DNA of 64,000 nucleotides, from the NCBI GenBank assembly GCA_963710745.1, contig CAVQBP010000019.1, forward strand, positions 496,001 through 560,000, in the 5' to 3' direction. The notes under the pieces were generated by a model that made no database searches, was not told the origin of the DNA, and saw only the letters and a list, made by a program, of their open reading frames with translations. A program made the translations under genes and the position numbers. Shown piece by piece: positions 8,833 to 18,475 of the stretch. Each line of letters begins with the position of its first letter. The first letter of the stretch is position 1. This stretch comes from CAVQBP01 sp963710745. GTDB lineage: Bacteria; Bacteroidota; Ignavibacteria; Ignavibacteriales; Ignavibacteriaceae.

Positions 8833-9737
8833 GGATAGTGTTTTTAGGAACACCGGATTTCGCCATTCCTTCCTTAAAAATTCTAATTGAAAGCAGGCAT
8901 GAAGTAGCTGCCGTAGTTACTGCTCCCGATAAAGAAAGGGGGAGAGGAAGGAAAATATCTTATACTGCTGTAAAAGAATTTTCACTGAAAAATAATCTAC
9001 CGGTTCTTCAGCCTGACAAATTAAAAGATCAGGATTTTATAGATGAACTGAAAAAATTAAACAGTGATGTTTTTGTAGTTGTTGCTTTCAGAATATTGCC
9101 GAAAGAAGTCTTTACAATTCCGTCAAAACTGTCTTTTAATCTGCATGCTTCGCTTCTGCCTAAATTTCGTGGAGCGGCACCAATTCAATGGGCATTGATT
9201 AAAGGTGAAAGCCGGACGGGCGTTACTACTTTTGCATTAGAGGAAAAAGTTGATACAGGAAATGTTATTATCCAGGAAGAAATCGGGATTGATCCCCGTG
9301 ATAATTTCGGTTCATTGCATGATAAGTTGAGTGAATTGGGAGCTGAAGCAGTTATGCATACGGTAGATATTATTGAGAAGGGAAAAATTGAATTTGAAAA
9401 ACAAAATAATGCTCTTGCAACGCCTGCACCTAAAATAACCAAGGAAATTGCAAAAATTGATTGGAATAATTCTGCAGAAGAAATACATAATCTCATCCGC
9501 GGACTCTCGCCCTACCCCGGGGCATATTTTGAGTTCAACAATAAAATAATAAAAGTATATAAATCGGAAATTATAGAAAAACTTCAAGGTAAAAGTCTTT
9601 CTGCCGGCGAGATTTACAGCGATAAATCGGAACTGCTGGTCGGCTGCGGAAAGAATTTATTATCTTTATTGGAACTTCAGCAAGAGGGGAAAAACAAACT
9701 TAGTGTGGAAGAATTTTTAAGGGGTTTTCGTTTTTAA
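8829..9737 (+). CDS. fmt: Methionyl-tRNA formyltransferase
   Basis: The 302-residue protein formylates methionyl-initiator-tRNA using 10-formyltetrahydrofolate. The N-terminal formyltransferase fold opens with FLGTPDFAIPSL; the catalytic region contains NLHASLLPKFRGAAPIQWAL (residues 107-126) with the Asn-His-SLLP motif, followed by a conserved Asp in KVDTGNVI. The C-terminal OB-like tRNA-binding domain starts after residue 205 (IRGLSPYPGAYFEF). It overlaps def by four bases, so translation is probably coupled. Length is normal for the family. Confidence 0.97.
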   Translation: MRIVFLGTPDFAIPSLKILIESRHEVAAVVTAPDKERGRGRKISYTAVKEFSLKNNLPVLQPDKLKDQDFIDELKKLNSDVFVVVAFRILPKEVFTIPSKLSFNLHASLLPKFRGAAPIQWALIKGESRTGVTTFALEEKVDTGNVIIQEEIGIDPRDNFGSLHDKLSELGAEAVMHTVDIIEKGKIEFEKQNNALATPAPKITKEIAKIDWNNSAEEIHNLIRGLSPYPGAYFEFNNKIIKVYKSEIIEKLQGKSLSAGEIYSDKSELLVGCGKNLLSLLELQQEGKNKLSVEEFLRGFRF

Positions 9738-9853
9738 ATTTTTTTGAAATCATAGCAATTATTAAATGGACTGATTGACTATGATTCAGGTTAAAATTTT
9801 ATTAAATGAAAATAGGTAATATATTATTTTAAAAAGTTTACGAATAAATAGGA

Positions 9854-11227
9854 ATGAATATGCATTTCAAGAACAACATATTAGAGATTATTGGAAATAC
9901 TCCCCTTATTAAATTGAATTATTTAAATAAAGGATTAAAACCTCAGATCTTTGGTAAGCTGGAATCCGTAAATCCGGGTGGAAGCGTTAAAGACCGGATC
10001 GGAATTGCAATGCTTGAAGCTGCGGAAAAGAAAGGTGAAATTAAGCCCGGAGGAACTGTTGTTGAAGCCACCAGCGGAAATACCGGAATCGGACTTGCTC
10101 TTGCATCCGCTGTTAAAGGTTACAAAACTATTTTTGTTGTCACCGATAAGGTAAGCTCCGAAAAAATAAATTATTTAAAAGCTTTCGGCTCAGATGTTAT
10201 TGTCGTTTCAAATGCAGTTGGAAAAGATCATCCTGATTATTATGTAACTGTTGCAAAAAAAATTGCTGAAGATACTCCTAATTCTATGTTTATGTACCAG
10301 TATTCAAATCCTGCAAATCCTGAAATTCATTATCAAACCACTGGTCCTGAAATATGGGAACAGACGGAAGGTAAAATAACTCATTTTGTTGCAGGCTTAG
10401 GAACAGGAGGTACTATAAGCGGAGTAGGTAAATATTTAAAGGAAAAAAATAAAAATATCCAGGTTATCGGTGCTGATCCTATCGGTTCTATATTCAAAAC
10501 CTATAAAGAAAAAGGTAATTTAATCGATGGAGAACCTTATTTGGTTGAAGGAATTGGACAGGATTGTCTCCCTAAGAATGTGCATTTTCAATATATCGAT
10601 AGAATTATAAATGTTACTGATATGGATTCATTTAATTATGCCAGATTGATGTGCCGGCAGGAAGGTATTTTTTGCGGTGGAAGCACCGGTACTATAGTTT
10701 CAGGAGTATTGCAGGTGGCAAAAGATTTGGATGAAAGTGCTGTAATTGTATTTATTATATGTGATACCGGAGAAAGATATCTGTCCAAGTTTTATAGCGA
10801 TGAATGGTTAAAAGAGAAAAGATTATTACCGAGGGAAATAAAATCATTAAATGATATTTCTACAGCAAAAAAGCAAAATGGTTCGAAGGATTTGGTTTAC
10901 ATAAATGCAAAAGACAAAATTAAAAAAGCTTTTGAGGTAATAAACAAAAATGGTTTCTCCCAGATTCCTGTTATTAGCGATGGCAAGTCTGTCGGCAGCA
11001 TAAGGGAGGGGAGACTGATGGCAAAGTTAATAGAAAACCCTGGTCTGATGGATTCAAATGTAGAAAATATTATGGATGAGAGCTTCCCGGTAATTGACGA
11101 AGAAACTGACCTAATATCTGCAAAGAAATATTTGAGCCACTCACCTGCGGTCCTGGTTTCGGAATACGGAAGGATAATCGATATAATTACCAGGTATGAT
11201 ATTCTGGAGCATACTGATATATCATAA
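9854..11227 (+). CDS. cbs: Cystathionine beta-synthase with C-terminal CBS domain pair
   Basis: A 457-residue PLP enzyme. Residues 1-320 are a fold-type II cysteine synthase/CBS domain: NPGGSVKDRI holds the PLP lysine (Lys46), ATSGNTG binds phosphate, and GLGTGGTISG is the second glycine loop. Residues 345-455 form two CBS motifs, the regulatory adenosyl-binding module found in cystathionine beta-synthases rather than in most cysteine synthases. It would condense serine (or O-acetylserine) with homocysteine or sulfide. An alternative ATG lies two codons in. The next gene encodes the matching cystathionine gamma-synthase/lyase, so the pair can run transsulfuration. A hairpin separates them, so they may be only partly co-transcribed. 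Confidence 0.88.
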   Translation: MNMHFKNNILEIIGNTPLIKLNYLNKGLKPQIFGKLESVNPGGSVKDRIGIAMLEAAEKKGEIKPGGTVVEATSGNTGIGLALASAVKGYKTIFVVTDKVSSEKINYLKAFGSDVIVVSNAVGKDHPDYYVTVAKKIAEDTPNSMFMYQYSNPANPEIHYQTTGPEIWEQTEGKITHFVAGLGTGGTISGVGKYLKEKNKNIQVIGADPIGSIFKTYKEKGNLIDGEPYLVEGIGQDCLPKNVHFQYIDRIINVTDMDSFNYARLMCRQEGIFCGGSTGTIVSGVLQVAKDLDESAVIVFIICDTGERYLSKFYSDEWLKEKRLLPREIKSLNDISTAKKQNGSKDLVYINAKDKIKKAFEVINKNGFSQIPVISDGKSVGSIREGRLMAKLIENPGLMDSNVENIMDESFPVIDEETDLISAKKYLSHSPAVLVSEYGRIIDIITRYDILEHTDIS

Positions 11228-11232
11228 ACAAC

Positions 11233-11273
11233 AGAATTCAAGTTCAGGTTAAAGAGCGAAACTTGAGAATTCT
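11233..11273 (+). terminator. Imperfect inverted repeat between the two transsulfuration genes
   Basis: Arms AGAATTCAAGTT (11233-11244) and AACTTGAGAATTCT (11260-11273) pair with a two-base bulge around a 15-base loop, right after the cystathionine beta-synthase stop codon. No strong T-run follows. It could be an attenuating hairpin or one of the quasi-palindromic intergenic elements scattered in this window; its loop holds GTTCAGGTT, a word also present in the hairpin at 25761. Confidence 0.4.
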
Positions 11274-11329
11274 TAAATTTAAACTCATGTTAGTTCTAAT
11301 ACAATTTTCATATAATTAATGGAGTGTAA

Positions 11330-12463
11330 ATGGGCTTTTCAACCGATGCTATTCACGCAGGTCAAAAACCTGATCCTGTTACCGGTGCTGTTATTACACC
11401 GATTTATCAAACTTCTACTTACGCGCAGGAAGAACTGGGGAAACATAAAGGATATGAATACGGAAGGACTCAAAACCTGACCCGCGAATCTCTTGAAAAA
11501 AACATTGCAGTGCTTGAAAAAGGAAAGTTTGGAATTGCTTTCAGCTCAGGTGTTGCTGCAACTCAGGCTTTAATGAGCCTTGTAAAAGCCGGTGATCATA
11601 TTATTGTCTCAGATAATGTTTACGGCGGTACATACAGATTATTTGAGCTGGTAATGACAGATTTCGGAATAAAGTTTTCCTGGGTGAATACAAGTAAACC
11701 GGAAAATATTGAAAATGCGATTAAAGAAAATACTAAAATGGTCTTCCTTGAAACTCCGACTAATCCTATGTTAAACTTAACAGATTTATTAGCTGCTGCT
11801 GAAATCTGTAAAAAGCATAAATTGATTAGTATTACAGATAATACTTTTATGAGTCCTTATTTCCAAAATCCTTTAACATTGGGAATTGATATTGTACTTC
11901 ATAGTTCAACAAAATATATAAACGGACATAGTGATGTTATAGGAGGAATTGTAATAACAAATGATGAAAAGATACATGAAAGGTTAAGATATATTCAAAA
12001 TGCAGCAGGGGCAATCCCTTCACCTTTTGACTGCTGGCTGGTTTTAGGATCGACTAAAACACTTGCAGTAAGAATGGAACGGCATAATAAAAATGCAATT
12101 GAACTGGCTAAGTTTTTATCAAAATCTGAGTTTACAAAAAAAGTATACTATCCCGGATTAACTTCACATCCGCAGCATGAACTTGCAAAAAAACAGATGC
12201 GCGGATTCGGAGGGATGGTTTCTGTAGAATTAAAAGATATGGAAATAACAAAAAAATTATTGAAGAATGTTAAGATTTTTACTTTAGGTGAAAGTCTGGG
12301 AGGAGTTGAGAGTTTAATCAGTCATCCTGCAAGTATGACACATGCTTCGGTACCGAAAGAAGACAGAGAAAAATTGGGAGTAACAGATACTCTTGTAAGA
12401 TTTTCTGTAGGGATTGAAGATATTGAAGATTTAATTGCAGATATTAAAGAGGCAATTTTTTAG
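11330..12463 (+). CDS. Cystathionine gamma-synthase/gamma-lyase family PLP enzyme
   Basis: A 377-residue Cys/Met metabolism PLP-dependent enzyme. Family landmarks are the N-terminal TDAIHAGQKPDP, YGRTQNLTR near residue 43, FSSGVAATQA near 74-83, TPTNPMLN near 143, and the PLP-lysine segment HSSTKYINGHSD (Lys195). Near the C-terminus, SLGGVESLISHPASMTH is characteristic of cystathionine gamma-synthases and lyases. It either makes cystathionine from an activated homoserine and cysteine or splits cystathionine to cysteine. Next to cystathionine beta-synthase, reverse transsulfuration (lyase) is the more likely direction, but sequence alone cannot decide. Confidence 0.9.
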   Translation: MGFSTDAIHAGQKPDPVTGAVITPIYQTSTYAQEELGKHKGYEYGRTQNLTRESLEKNIAVLEKGKFGIAFSSGVAATQALMSLVKAGDHIIVSDNVYGGTYRLFELVMTDFGIKFSWVNTSKPENIENAIKENTKMVFLETPTNPMLNLTDLLAAAEICKKHKLISITDNTFMSPYFQNPLTLGIDIVLHSSTKYINGHSDVIGGIVITNDEKIHERLRYIQNAAGAIPSPFDCWLVLGSTKTLAVRMERHNKNAIELAKFLSKSEFTKKVYYPGLTSHPQHELAKKQMRGFGGMVSVELKDMEITKKLLKNVKIFTLGESLGGVESLISHPASMTHASVPKEDREKLGVTDTLVRFSVGIEDIEDLIADIKEAIF

Positions 12464-12586
12464 AAGGTTTTTTGAATAATAATTATTTTTGAAATTTGTT
12501 AACTGCTGCAGCAAATATAAAATTTATATCGGCTGCAAAATGGTTAAGAAAATTGAATATCTGTTTTTTTTGTATGGTTTTATTTT

Positions 12587-14578
12587 TCAATTGTTAATTA
12601 ATGTTGTGAAACAAGCCGAATCTATGGTAAATTCCGCAACACCATTATTAACATCAGCTGTTTTATCTTTTTCCATACCCCGGTTTTGATCAGTTACATA
12701 CAGATTTAATTCTTTAACATATTCCGGGATGCCTTTTAATGTGACCTTTCTGGCGGCTCCTTCATTTACTATATGAATGCTGAAAATTCCTTTCTTTATA
12801 TCTCCGAAAGCAGCACAGCTTATATTATCAGCTTTGAATGAAAGCGGCAGATAAAAGGAACCTTTCGGAGTTAATCCAACTTGCTTAAGATTATAAAATC
12901 TTTGAGTTGGTTTCATTGGTCCCTTTTCACCGTAAATATTCCCGCCGCTTAAAACTGAATAATCGGAAGTCAACTGCCACTGCAAAATAGATTTTGCCCG
13001 GCAGATAGAAAAGATCCTTATATAAAGATCAATTTCATCAAGTGCATATGAAGGTTCGAGAAATATTTCAGGATAGCTCCAGGCAGCAGCATCATTACTG
13101 CCTTCACCAACTATTAAAGGAACATTAAGCTCTTTAGCAATGTCTGCCCAAATAGAAAGCGTCCAGTTATCACAACCGCGCCATGAATGAAATGATACTG
13201 CCCCGATATATTGATGAGTCTCCGGATCATCCACAGCCGGTTCAACAAATCCGTATGTTGTAGCATCGGAATTGTCTCCGAGCAGCATTTTGGTCGTAAT
13301 ACCTTTGGAAGCAAAATATTTCCCCAATTGTTTAATAAGCTGAGCATGTTCTTCGCCAGTCTGCCGGATATTAATTCCAAGATCCGATTCATTAAATGAA
13401 AACAACTCCGGTTCAACACCATAATTATCTTTAAGATAAATTAAATAAGAAGCGATAGATTTTTCAATGCTTCTCATTTTCGTTGGATTAAGAGGATTTC
13501 CTCTCGGCTCCCCCGGCTTGGGTCGAAATGTTAATTCGCCTGTTACTGCCCAGGCCGGCGGATACCATACGCTAATAATGAGCGGTATATGCTGCTGCGC
13601 AAGTTTTTGCGCCATTTCCATTGCGCTTACAACTCTGGGATTAATATCACCTGATTCAGCGGCTTTAACCGGATCAACACTCTCATCAGGCTGCCAGTTG
13701 AACCAGGGCAATTCCACGCGCGCCCAGGTAACATTTAAATTTTTCAAACAATAATTAATTACTAGCGGATCAATTTCAGGATTCTGAATTCTGAAATTTC
13801 CACCGATACCGTCAAAAACGCGACCGGGATTTGAAGCATCAAGAGAAAGTTCAACCGGAGCATTATCAATTGAACCAGATATTTTTAATATGTAATCAGC
13901 GTTTAATTTTTCTCCCTTCACGGCATTGCCCGAAATTATTGCAAAATAAATGCGGGTATTTCCTCCCAGGAATGGATTAGGTTTCTGGAGTAAAATTTCT
14001 GTTATTTTATCAGTTCTGATTTCAAGCTCCCGCTTCTTTGTCTTTATATTGACCCCCATTGCCTTTTGGGAAACCGGTCTTAACATTTCCCGGAAAGAAG
14101 GACGCCTGGTTTTGGATGAAGTATCTGTTATACTTTTTACTTCATCTATGAAGCTGATTTCAGCATCTGAATATTCATTATCAGGAAGTTCAATTGAAAA
14201 ATAAGCTCCTTTCATTGAAACATTTGAATCAGCTGATAATTCAAAATGTACTGCTGCTATACCTTTCCCTGAATCCTTAACAATCTCAGTAAAGGGGAGA
14301 TTATCAAGCTTAGAAGTTACAATAGCTTTTGCATCTTCGCGTCTGAAATCCGGTTCTTGTTTTTCCTTAGCAGTTTGTATAAGTTCTGTCCAGTTAGTTT
14401 TAACAATAACCAGGCTTGTTTCAAACTTCATAAGTTCGCCGTCTACCCTGATGCCTCTGATATTTCCCCATGCGGTAATATCGGATTGAGCGGATATTTC
14501 AGATGTAAATGGATTCATAAAAAAAATTAAGATTAAAGAAGCAATTAAAATAAAATTAAAATTATTCGAATAATTCAT
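12587..14578 (-). CDS. Secreted GH30-like (clan GH-A) O-glycosyl hydrolase
   Basis: A 663-residue exported protein with a signal peptide (cleavage near ISAQ, residue 31). Residues 260-650 resemble GH30-type glycosidases: FDGIGGNFR opens the catalytic barrel, ISVWYPPAWA is the typical substrate-strand motif, FSFNESDLG holds the probable acid/base Glu397, and IVGEGSND the probable nucleophile Glu492. The C-terminal 90 residues form the side beta-domain. Residues 35-255 are an additional N-terminal beta-rich region I do not recognise, possibly a carbohydrate-binding or family-specific domain. Substrate is unknown. The gene is convergent with the upstream gamma-synthase gene and divergent from the next secreted protein gene. 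Confidence 0.78.
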   Translation of the reverse strand: MNYSNNFNFILIASLILIFFMNPFTSEISAQSDITAWGNIRGIRVDGELMKFETSLVIVKTNWTELIQTAKEKQEPDFRREDAKAIVTSKLDNLPFTEIVKDSGKGIAAVHFELSADSNVSMKGAYFSIELPDNEYSDAEISFIDEVKSITDTSSKTRRPSFREMLRPVSQKAMGVNIKTKKRELEIRTDKITEILLQKPNPFLGGNTRIYFAIISGNAVKGEKLNADYILKISGSIDNAPVELSLDASNPGRVFDGIGGNFRIQNPEIDPLVINYCLKNLNVTWARVELPWFNWQPDESVDPVKAAESGDINPRVVSAMEMAQKLAQQHIPLIISVWYPPAWAVTGELTFRPKPGEPRGNPLNPTKMRSIEKSIASYLIYLKDNYGVEPELFSFNESDLGINIRQTGEEHAQLIKQLGKYFASKGITTKMLLGDNSDATTYGFVEPAVDDPETHQYIGAVSFHSWRGCDNWTLSIWADIAKELNVPLIVGEGSNDAAAWSYPEIFLEPSYALDEIDLYIRIFSICRAKSILQWQLTSDYSVLSGGNIYGEKGPMKPTQRFYNLKQVGLTPKGSFYLPLSFKADNISCAAFGDIKKGIFSIHIVNEGAARKVTLKGIPEYVKELNLYVTDQNRGMEKDKTADVNNGVAEFTIDSACFTTLINN

Positions 14579-14806
14579 TTCAGCTCCGGTTAAATCAAAA
14601 ATTGTATAATTATTCTCTTTTTATCATTTGAAGTTGCAGGAAAATATTAAATAGTATATTACCAATTAACTTCGAATAAGAAAAGTTACAGCAAAAATTG
14701 CTGATTAATATAAAATAAATTTCATCAAGTTTCGAAATGTGAATAACATCTTTTTTTCATAACTTTGTATTGATAAAATTCTTTAACAATTAAAATTATA
14801 ATAATA

Positions 14807-15637
14807 ATGATTAAAAACAGAATTCTTATCCTAATTGCTTTTGTGTTTGTTTTTTGCAATATTCAATTAAAAGCACAGGCTGATTCAATTGAGATCGATA
14901 TTATTGATAATTTTGTAACTCCCGAAATACCCCACAATTTTGTTTTATCTTTTTATACAAGTGAAGAAACTAAAGCGGAAGTATTGATCGATAACACTTA
15001 TAAATATGTTGTATCTGATTCATTTAAAGATTTACATAAGATTCGAATCGATATTTCAAAGCTTAAATTAAAAGAAAAGGATGTTCCTTTTGTTATAATG
15101 GTTGAAGATTCAAATGGCAATAAATTTACCAGTGATAAATATGATTTCCAGCTGCCGCAGGAAATGAAAGTTCAAAGTGAATCAAACTTCCTTCTTTTGT
15201 GTTTATTCGGCGGAACAGTTTTTTTATTACCTTCACCTGTATATGCATTTACCAGTAATGATAAATATTTCAGTCTTTCTAAAGAAATACCTCTAATTTC
15301 AATAAGCAAAAAAGGATTTACTTATCCTGCTGGGTATTTCTCTTTAGAATACTCGCATATTTTTAATGCACCCAGAAAAAATTTCCTAAGGTTAGGCTAT
15401 AAACAGATAATTGAAATTCCCGGTATACAATATTTCTCTCCCGGAATAAATGGTTTTACGGATTTCAAAGGGTTCAACGGCATAAGTCCTGAAATTTCTG
15501 CCGGTCTATTTAAAATTCTGGACACATTTATTTTATACGCCAGGTACAGGTATAATGTGAAACCCGGAGAGACAGGTACTGAATTCCAGGAAATTTCAAT
15601 AGGATTATATTCCAATTTCTTCTCTCTTTATTTCTAG
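14807..15637 (+). CDS. Secreted protein of unknown function
   Basis: The 276-residue protein has a signal peptide (hydrophobic ILILIAFVFVFCNI, cleavage near KAQA, residue 25). Residues 30-115 look like a beta-sandwich with a carbohydrate- or peptide-binding Ig-like pattern (IPHNFVLSFYTSEETKAEVLI, as in FN3-like repeats of this phylum). After a hydrophobic segment near residues 130-148, the C-terminal part contains alternating strands that could form an outer-membrane anchor. A similar protein often precedes TonB-dependent receptors in this group; here the receptor gene follows after 196 bases on the same strand. A TAACTTTG hexamer-like element at 14760-14767 could be its promoter -7 region. 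Confidence 0.55.
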   Translation: MIKNRILILIAFVFVFCNIQLKAQADSIEIDIIDNFVTPEIPHNFVLSFYTSEETKAEVLIDNTYKYVVSDSFKDLHKIRIDISKLKLKEKDVPFVIMVEDSNGNKFTSDKYDFQLPQEMKVQSESNFLLLCLFGGTVFLLPSPVYAFTSNDKYFSLSKEIPLISISKKGFTYPAGYFSLEYSHIFNAPRKNFLRLGYKQIIEIPGIQYFSPGINGFTDFKGFNGISPEISAGLFKILDTFILYARYRYNVKPGETGTEFQEISIGLYSNFFSLYF

Positions 15638-15833
15638 TAATTATTTTAGTTCGTTGTTTACTTAATGGCTTTGAATTACAAGGGGAATCTTTTTGTCAAA
15701 TTCTGCCGTAAAATAAACAATAATTCTTAACTATTTAATAGAACTTGTTTTAAATTTCATTTTTCAAATGGAAAATACTCAAGGCGTTAATTCATCAATT
15801 GAACTATTGTTTAATAATATTCATTTTTGTTAA

Positions 15834-18362
15834 ATGAAATTCCTCATATACGTATTAATTATTTTTTCATCATTGGCTTTTGCACAGAGCGGAAAAGTTA
15901 AAGGTAAAATAACTGCAGACAATAATCCTGTACCGTATGTTAATGTAACCGTAGAAGGAACATTATTCGGAACATTCAGCGATGAAAAGGGTGATTATGA
16001 AATAACCTGGCTGAAGCCGGGTAATTATAAGCTTAAGTTTAGCTCTGTAGGATTTCAAACCGAAACTCATGAGATCGAGATTCAATCCGGCAGAACTCTT
16101 GAACTGAACATTACTTTATCTTCTGCAGTTATTGAAGTAGGTACTGTTGAGGTAACAGGTTCAAATAAACAGGAGCAGAAAGATACAAGGACAAGCCTGA
16201 TAGATTTAAATCCCAAAAGTGCAAAAATTCTTCCGGGTGCAGGAGAAGATGTCCTGAGGACATTGCAATCGCTGCCGGGTGTTCTTGCGCCTAATGATTT
16301 TTCCTCACAATTAATAGTGCGGGGAAGCGGACCCGATCAAAATTTAATAATGATGGATGATATTGAAATTTTCAATCCATACAGGCTGTATGGTGTGATT
16401 AGCATGTTCAATCCCGATGCGGTTTCAAGTGTCAAACTGATAACAGGGGGATTTCCTGCAAAATACGGCGACAGACTCTCAGCTGTCCTGGATGTAACCA
16501 ACAAACAGGGGACTACAAAAAAAAACTTTAAAGGAAGCCTTAACGCTTCAATTATTGATGCAAACTTAGTGCTGGAAGGAAAAAATCCATTTAATATAGA
16601 CGGCAGCTGGATAATTAGCAGCAGAAGAACTTATTATGATTTAATTGTTGAACCATTTGTAAAAAAAGCAGGTCTGGTTGATCAAAATGTCTCTTTTCCT
16701 AATTTTTATGATTTTCAATCCAAACTGGTAGTCGGTCCTTTTAACGGCAGTAAAATTATATTTGACGGAATTTTTTCCAGGGATGGTGTTGATTTAATTA
16801 GTGCACAAAATAGAAAGACTGCTGATAGTGTGGGAGTTTATAATGCAACTAATAATAATGTGCTGGGACTTGCCTGGCATTATTCTCCAAGTACAAATTT
16901 TCTGAATAAATTTATTGTCTCATGGTACAAGAACAGCGGGCTGACTAATTTTGCTTCTGAAATTCTTGATCCTTCACTGAACAGGGATAAATTCAAGGAT
17001 GCTGTCCCGGATACACTTTCTCCTTATTTACTCGGGTTTAATTTCAATGCCGATTTTGCATTCAGAAAATATTCTGTTGATGATAAGTTTACTTACTTAT
17101 GGAATGAGAATGCATTGGAAGCAGGCGCCGGTATGGATAATATGCAGACAATAGTCAATTTTAAATTCCGGCTTGATCCCGAACTTACCGCTATACTTGC
17201 ATCTAATCCTCAGTTCAGAGCCGTTTTAAGTGATATAAAAGATGTTAAAAACTACAATCGTTACCGTGCTTATATTCAGAATAATTTTAAAATAAATGAT
17301 AAGTTATATTTTGAACCTGGATTGAGGTTTGATTATTATAATATATTGGATAAAGCTTATGTCGCTCCCAGAGTTTCGCTTTCATATGCTTTGGATAAAT
17401 TAACAACCATCCGGTTAAACTGGGGTGTATATTACCAATCACCCGGCTATGAAAAGCTGCTTGATACGGGAATTCTTTACGACTTAAGTAAGAAATATAC
17501 CAGCAGGTTAAATGCAGAAAAAGCTATCCATTATATTATCGGTATCGACAGGTGGATTACGAATGAATGGAATTTAAAGCTGAACGGCTATTACAAAGAC
17601 TTTTCCAATTTAATTGTGCAGAAGGTTGTTCAGGGCTCTAATTATTTTACTGAACCGGTGCCGGGAAAAGACCCGCAGTTTACTTCCGGCTGGACTAGAC
17701 CTGTCACATTAACCGGAGATTCTTTAACCCAAATTCCTGTCAATGGCTCTTATGGTGAAGCATATGGATTAGAATTTTTCTTAGCAAAAGAAAATATAAT
17801 GAATGATAACAGATTTTCAGGCTGGATTTCATATTCACTTGCATATGCGAATACTTTTGAAGCTGGTAAAGAATATCCTTTCCGGTTCGACCAGAGACAT
17901 ACGGTTAACGTTGTATTTAATTATCAAATTAATAATTGGCTTGATATAGGTGTAAGATGGCAATATGGCTCCGGGTTTCCGATTAGTCAGCCCATCGGTA
18001 TAAAACCCAGGATAATCCTGCAGGATAATAACCTGGATGGCATTCCGGAAACACCTGTAATTGCGACCAGAAAGAGTAGTTCTGATCCGAATGCACCGGC
18101 TGAAGTTATTTACGATATTGATTACGGCGGGAATAAATTAAATGCACGTAAACCTGCTTATCACAGGCTTGATGTACGATTGACAGCTCTTGCCGGTTAT
18201 TGGGGGTGGGACTGGTCCTTTTACCTGGATGTCATAAATATTTATAACCGCAAAAATGTTATTGCTTATGATTATTATGTATCTGATAATTTACAATTAG
18301 GCAGAACACCTAATAATATGTTTCCGATAATTCCTACTCTCGGTTTTAGTGTAAGATTTTGA
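15834..18362 (+). CDS. TonB-dependent receptor with carboxypeptidase-regulatory-like N-terminal domain
   Basis: An 842-residue outer-membrane receptor. A short signal peptide (cleavage near FAQS, residue 18) is followed by a carboxypeptidase-D regulatory-like beta-sandwich (residues 22-100, with VPYVNVTVEGT and GTFSDEKGDYEI). The plug domain spans about 115-230, with LQSLPGVL and VRGSGPDQN, and EIFNPYRLYG. The remaining 600 residues form the barrel, ending in the aromatic C-terminal strand TLGFSVRF. Such receptors import iron chelates, vitamins or glycans using TonB energy. There is no SusD-type partner, so glycan uptake of the SusCD kind is not supported. Substrate unknown. Confidence 0.88.
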   Translation: MKFLIYVLIIFSSLAFAQSGKVKGKITADNNPVPYVNVTVEGTLFGTFSDEKGDYEITWLKPGNYKLKFSSVGFQTETHEIEIQSGRTLELNITLSSAVIEVGTVEVTGSNKQEQKDTRTSLIDLNPKSAKILPGAGEDVLRTLQSLPGVLAPNDFSSQLIVRGSGPDQNLIMMDDIEIFNPYRLYGVISMFNPDAVSSVKLITGGFPAKYGDRLSAVLDVTNKQGTTKKNFKGSLNASIIDANLVLEGKNPFNIDGSWIISSRRTYYDLIVEPFVKKAGLVDQNVSFPNFYDFQSKLVVGPFNGSKIIFDGIFSRDGVDLISAQNRKTADSVGVYNATNNNVLGLAWHYSPSTNFLNKFIVSWYKNSGLTNFASEILDPSLNRDKFKDAVPDTLSPYLLGFNFNADFAFRKYSVDDKFTYLWNENALEAGAGMDNMQTIVNFKFRLDPELTAILASNPQFRAVLSDIKDVKNYNRYRAYIQNNFKINDKLYFEPGLRFDYYNILDKAYVAPRVSLSYALDKLTTIRLNWGVYYQSPGYEKLLDTGILYDLSKKYTSRLNAEKAIHYIIGIDRWITNEWNLKLNGYYKDFSNLIVQKVVQGSNYFTEPVPGKDPQFTSGWTRPVTLTGDSLTQIPVNGSYGEAYGLEFFLAKENIMNDNRFSGWISYSLAYANTFEAGKEYPFRFDQRHTVNVVFNYQINNWLDIGVRWQYGSGFPISQPIGIKPRIILQDNNLDGIPETPVIATRKSSSDPNAPAEVIYDIDYGGNKLNARKPAYHRLDVRLTALAGYWGWDWSFYLDVINIYNRKNVIAYDYYVSDNLQLGRTPNNMFPIIPTLGFSVRF

Positions 18363-18371
18363 TTTAAAGTA

Positions 18372-18399
18372 GGCAATATCAAGTAAATTAAGAAACTAA
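18372..18399 (+). repeat. 28-bp direct repeat, copy 1 (left of four-helix-bundle gene)
   Basis: Identical over 28 bases to 18797-18824. It starts 9 bases after the receptor stop codon and is followed by a low-complexity array of AAGTATAAAG words. Read in the gene's sense it would encode the same GNIK-stop end as the downstream four-helix-bundle gene, so it looks like the tail of a second, missing copy. Confidence 0.85.
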
Positions 18400-18403
18400 A
18401 AAA

Positions 18404-18440
18404 AAGTATAAAGTATAAAGGAAAAAGTATAAAGTAAGGG
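18404..18440 (+). repeat. AAGTATAAAG word array, inverted relative to 18850-18881
   Basis: Three near-copies of AAGTATAAAG in 37 bases upstream of the four-helix-bundle gene. The reverse complement of the array at 18850-18881 aligns with it over most of its length, so the gene sits between inverted arrays. Low base complexity means some similarity is expected by chance, but the repeated decamer is not. Confidence 0.6.
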
Positions 18441-18475
18441 AAATTATAAATTTATTTAAAAAATCGGGGGGGTAT

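Noticed and set aside
12489..12689. 66-residue plus-strand frame with a hydrophobic stretch
   Set aside because: Begins in the gap with a TTG and runs antisense into the glycosidase 3' end; no ribosome-binding site or family.
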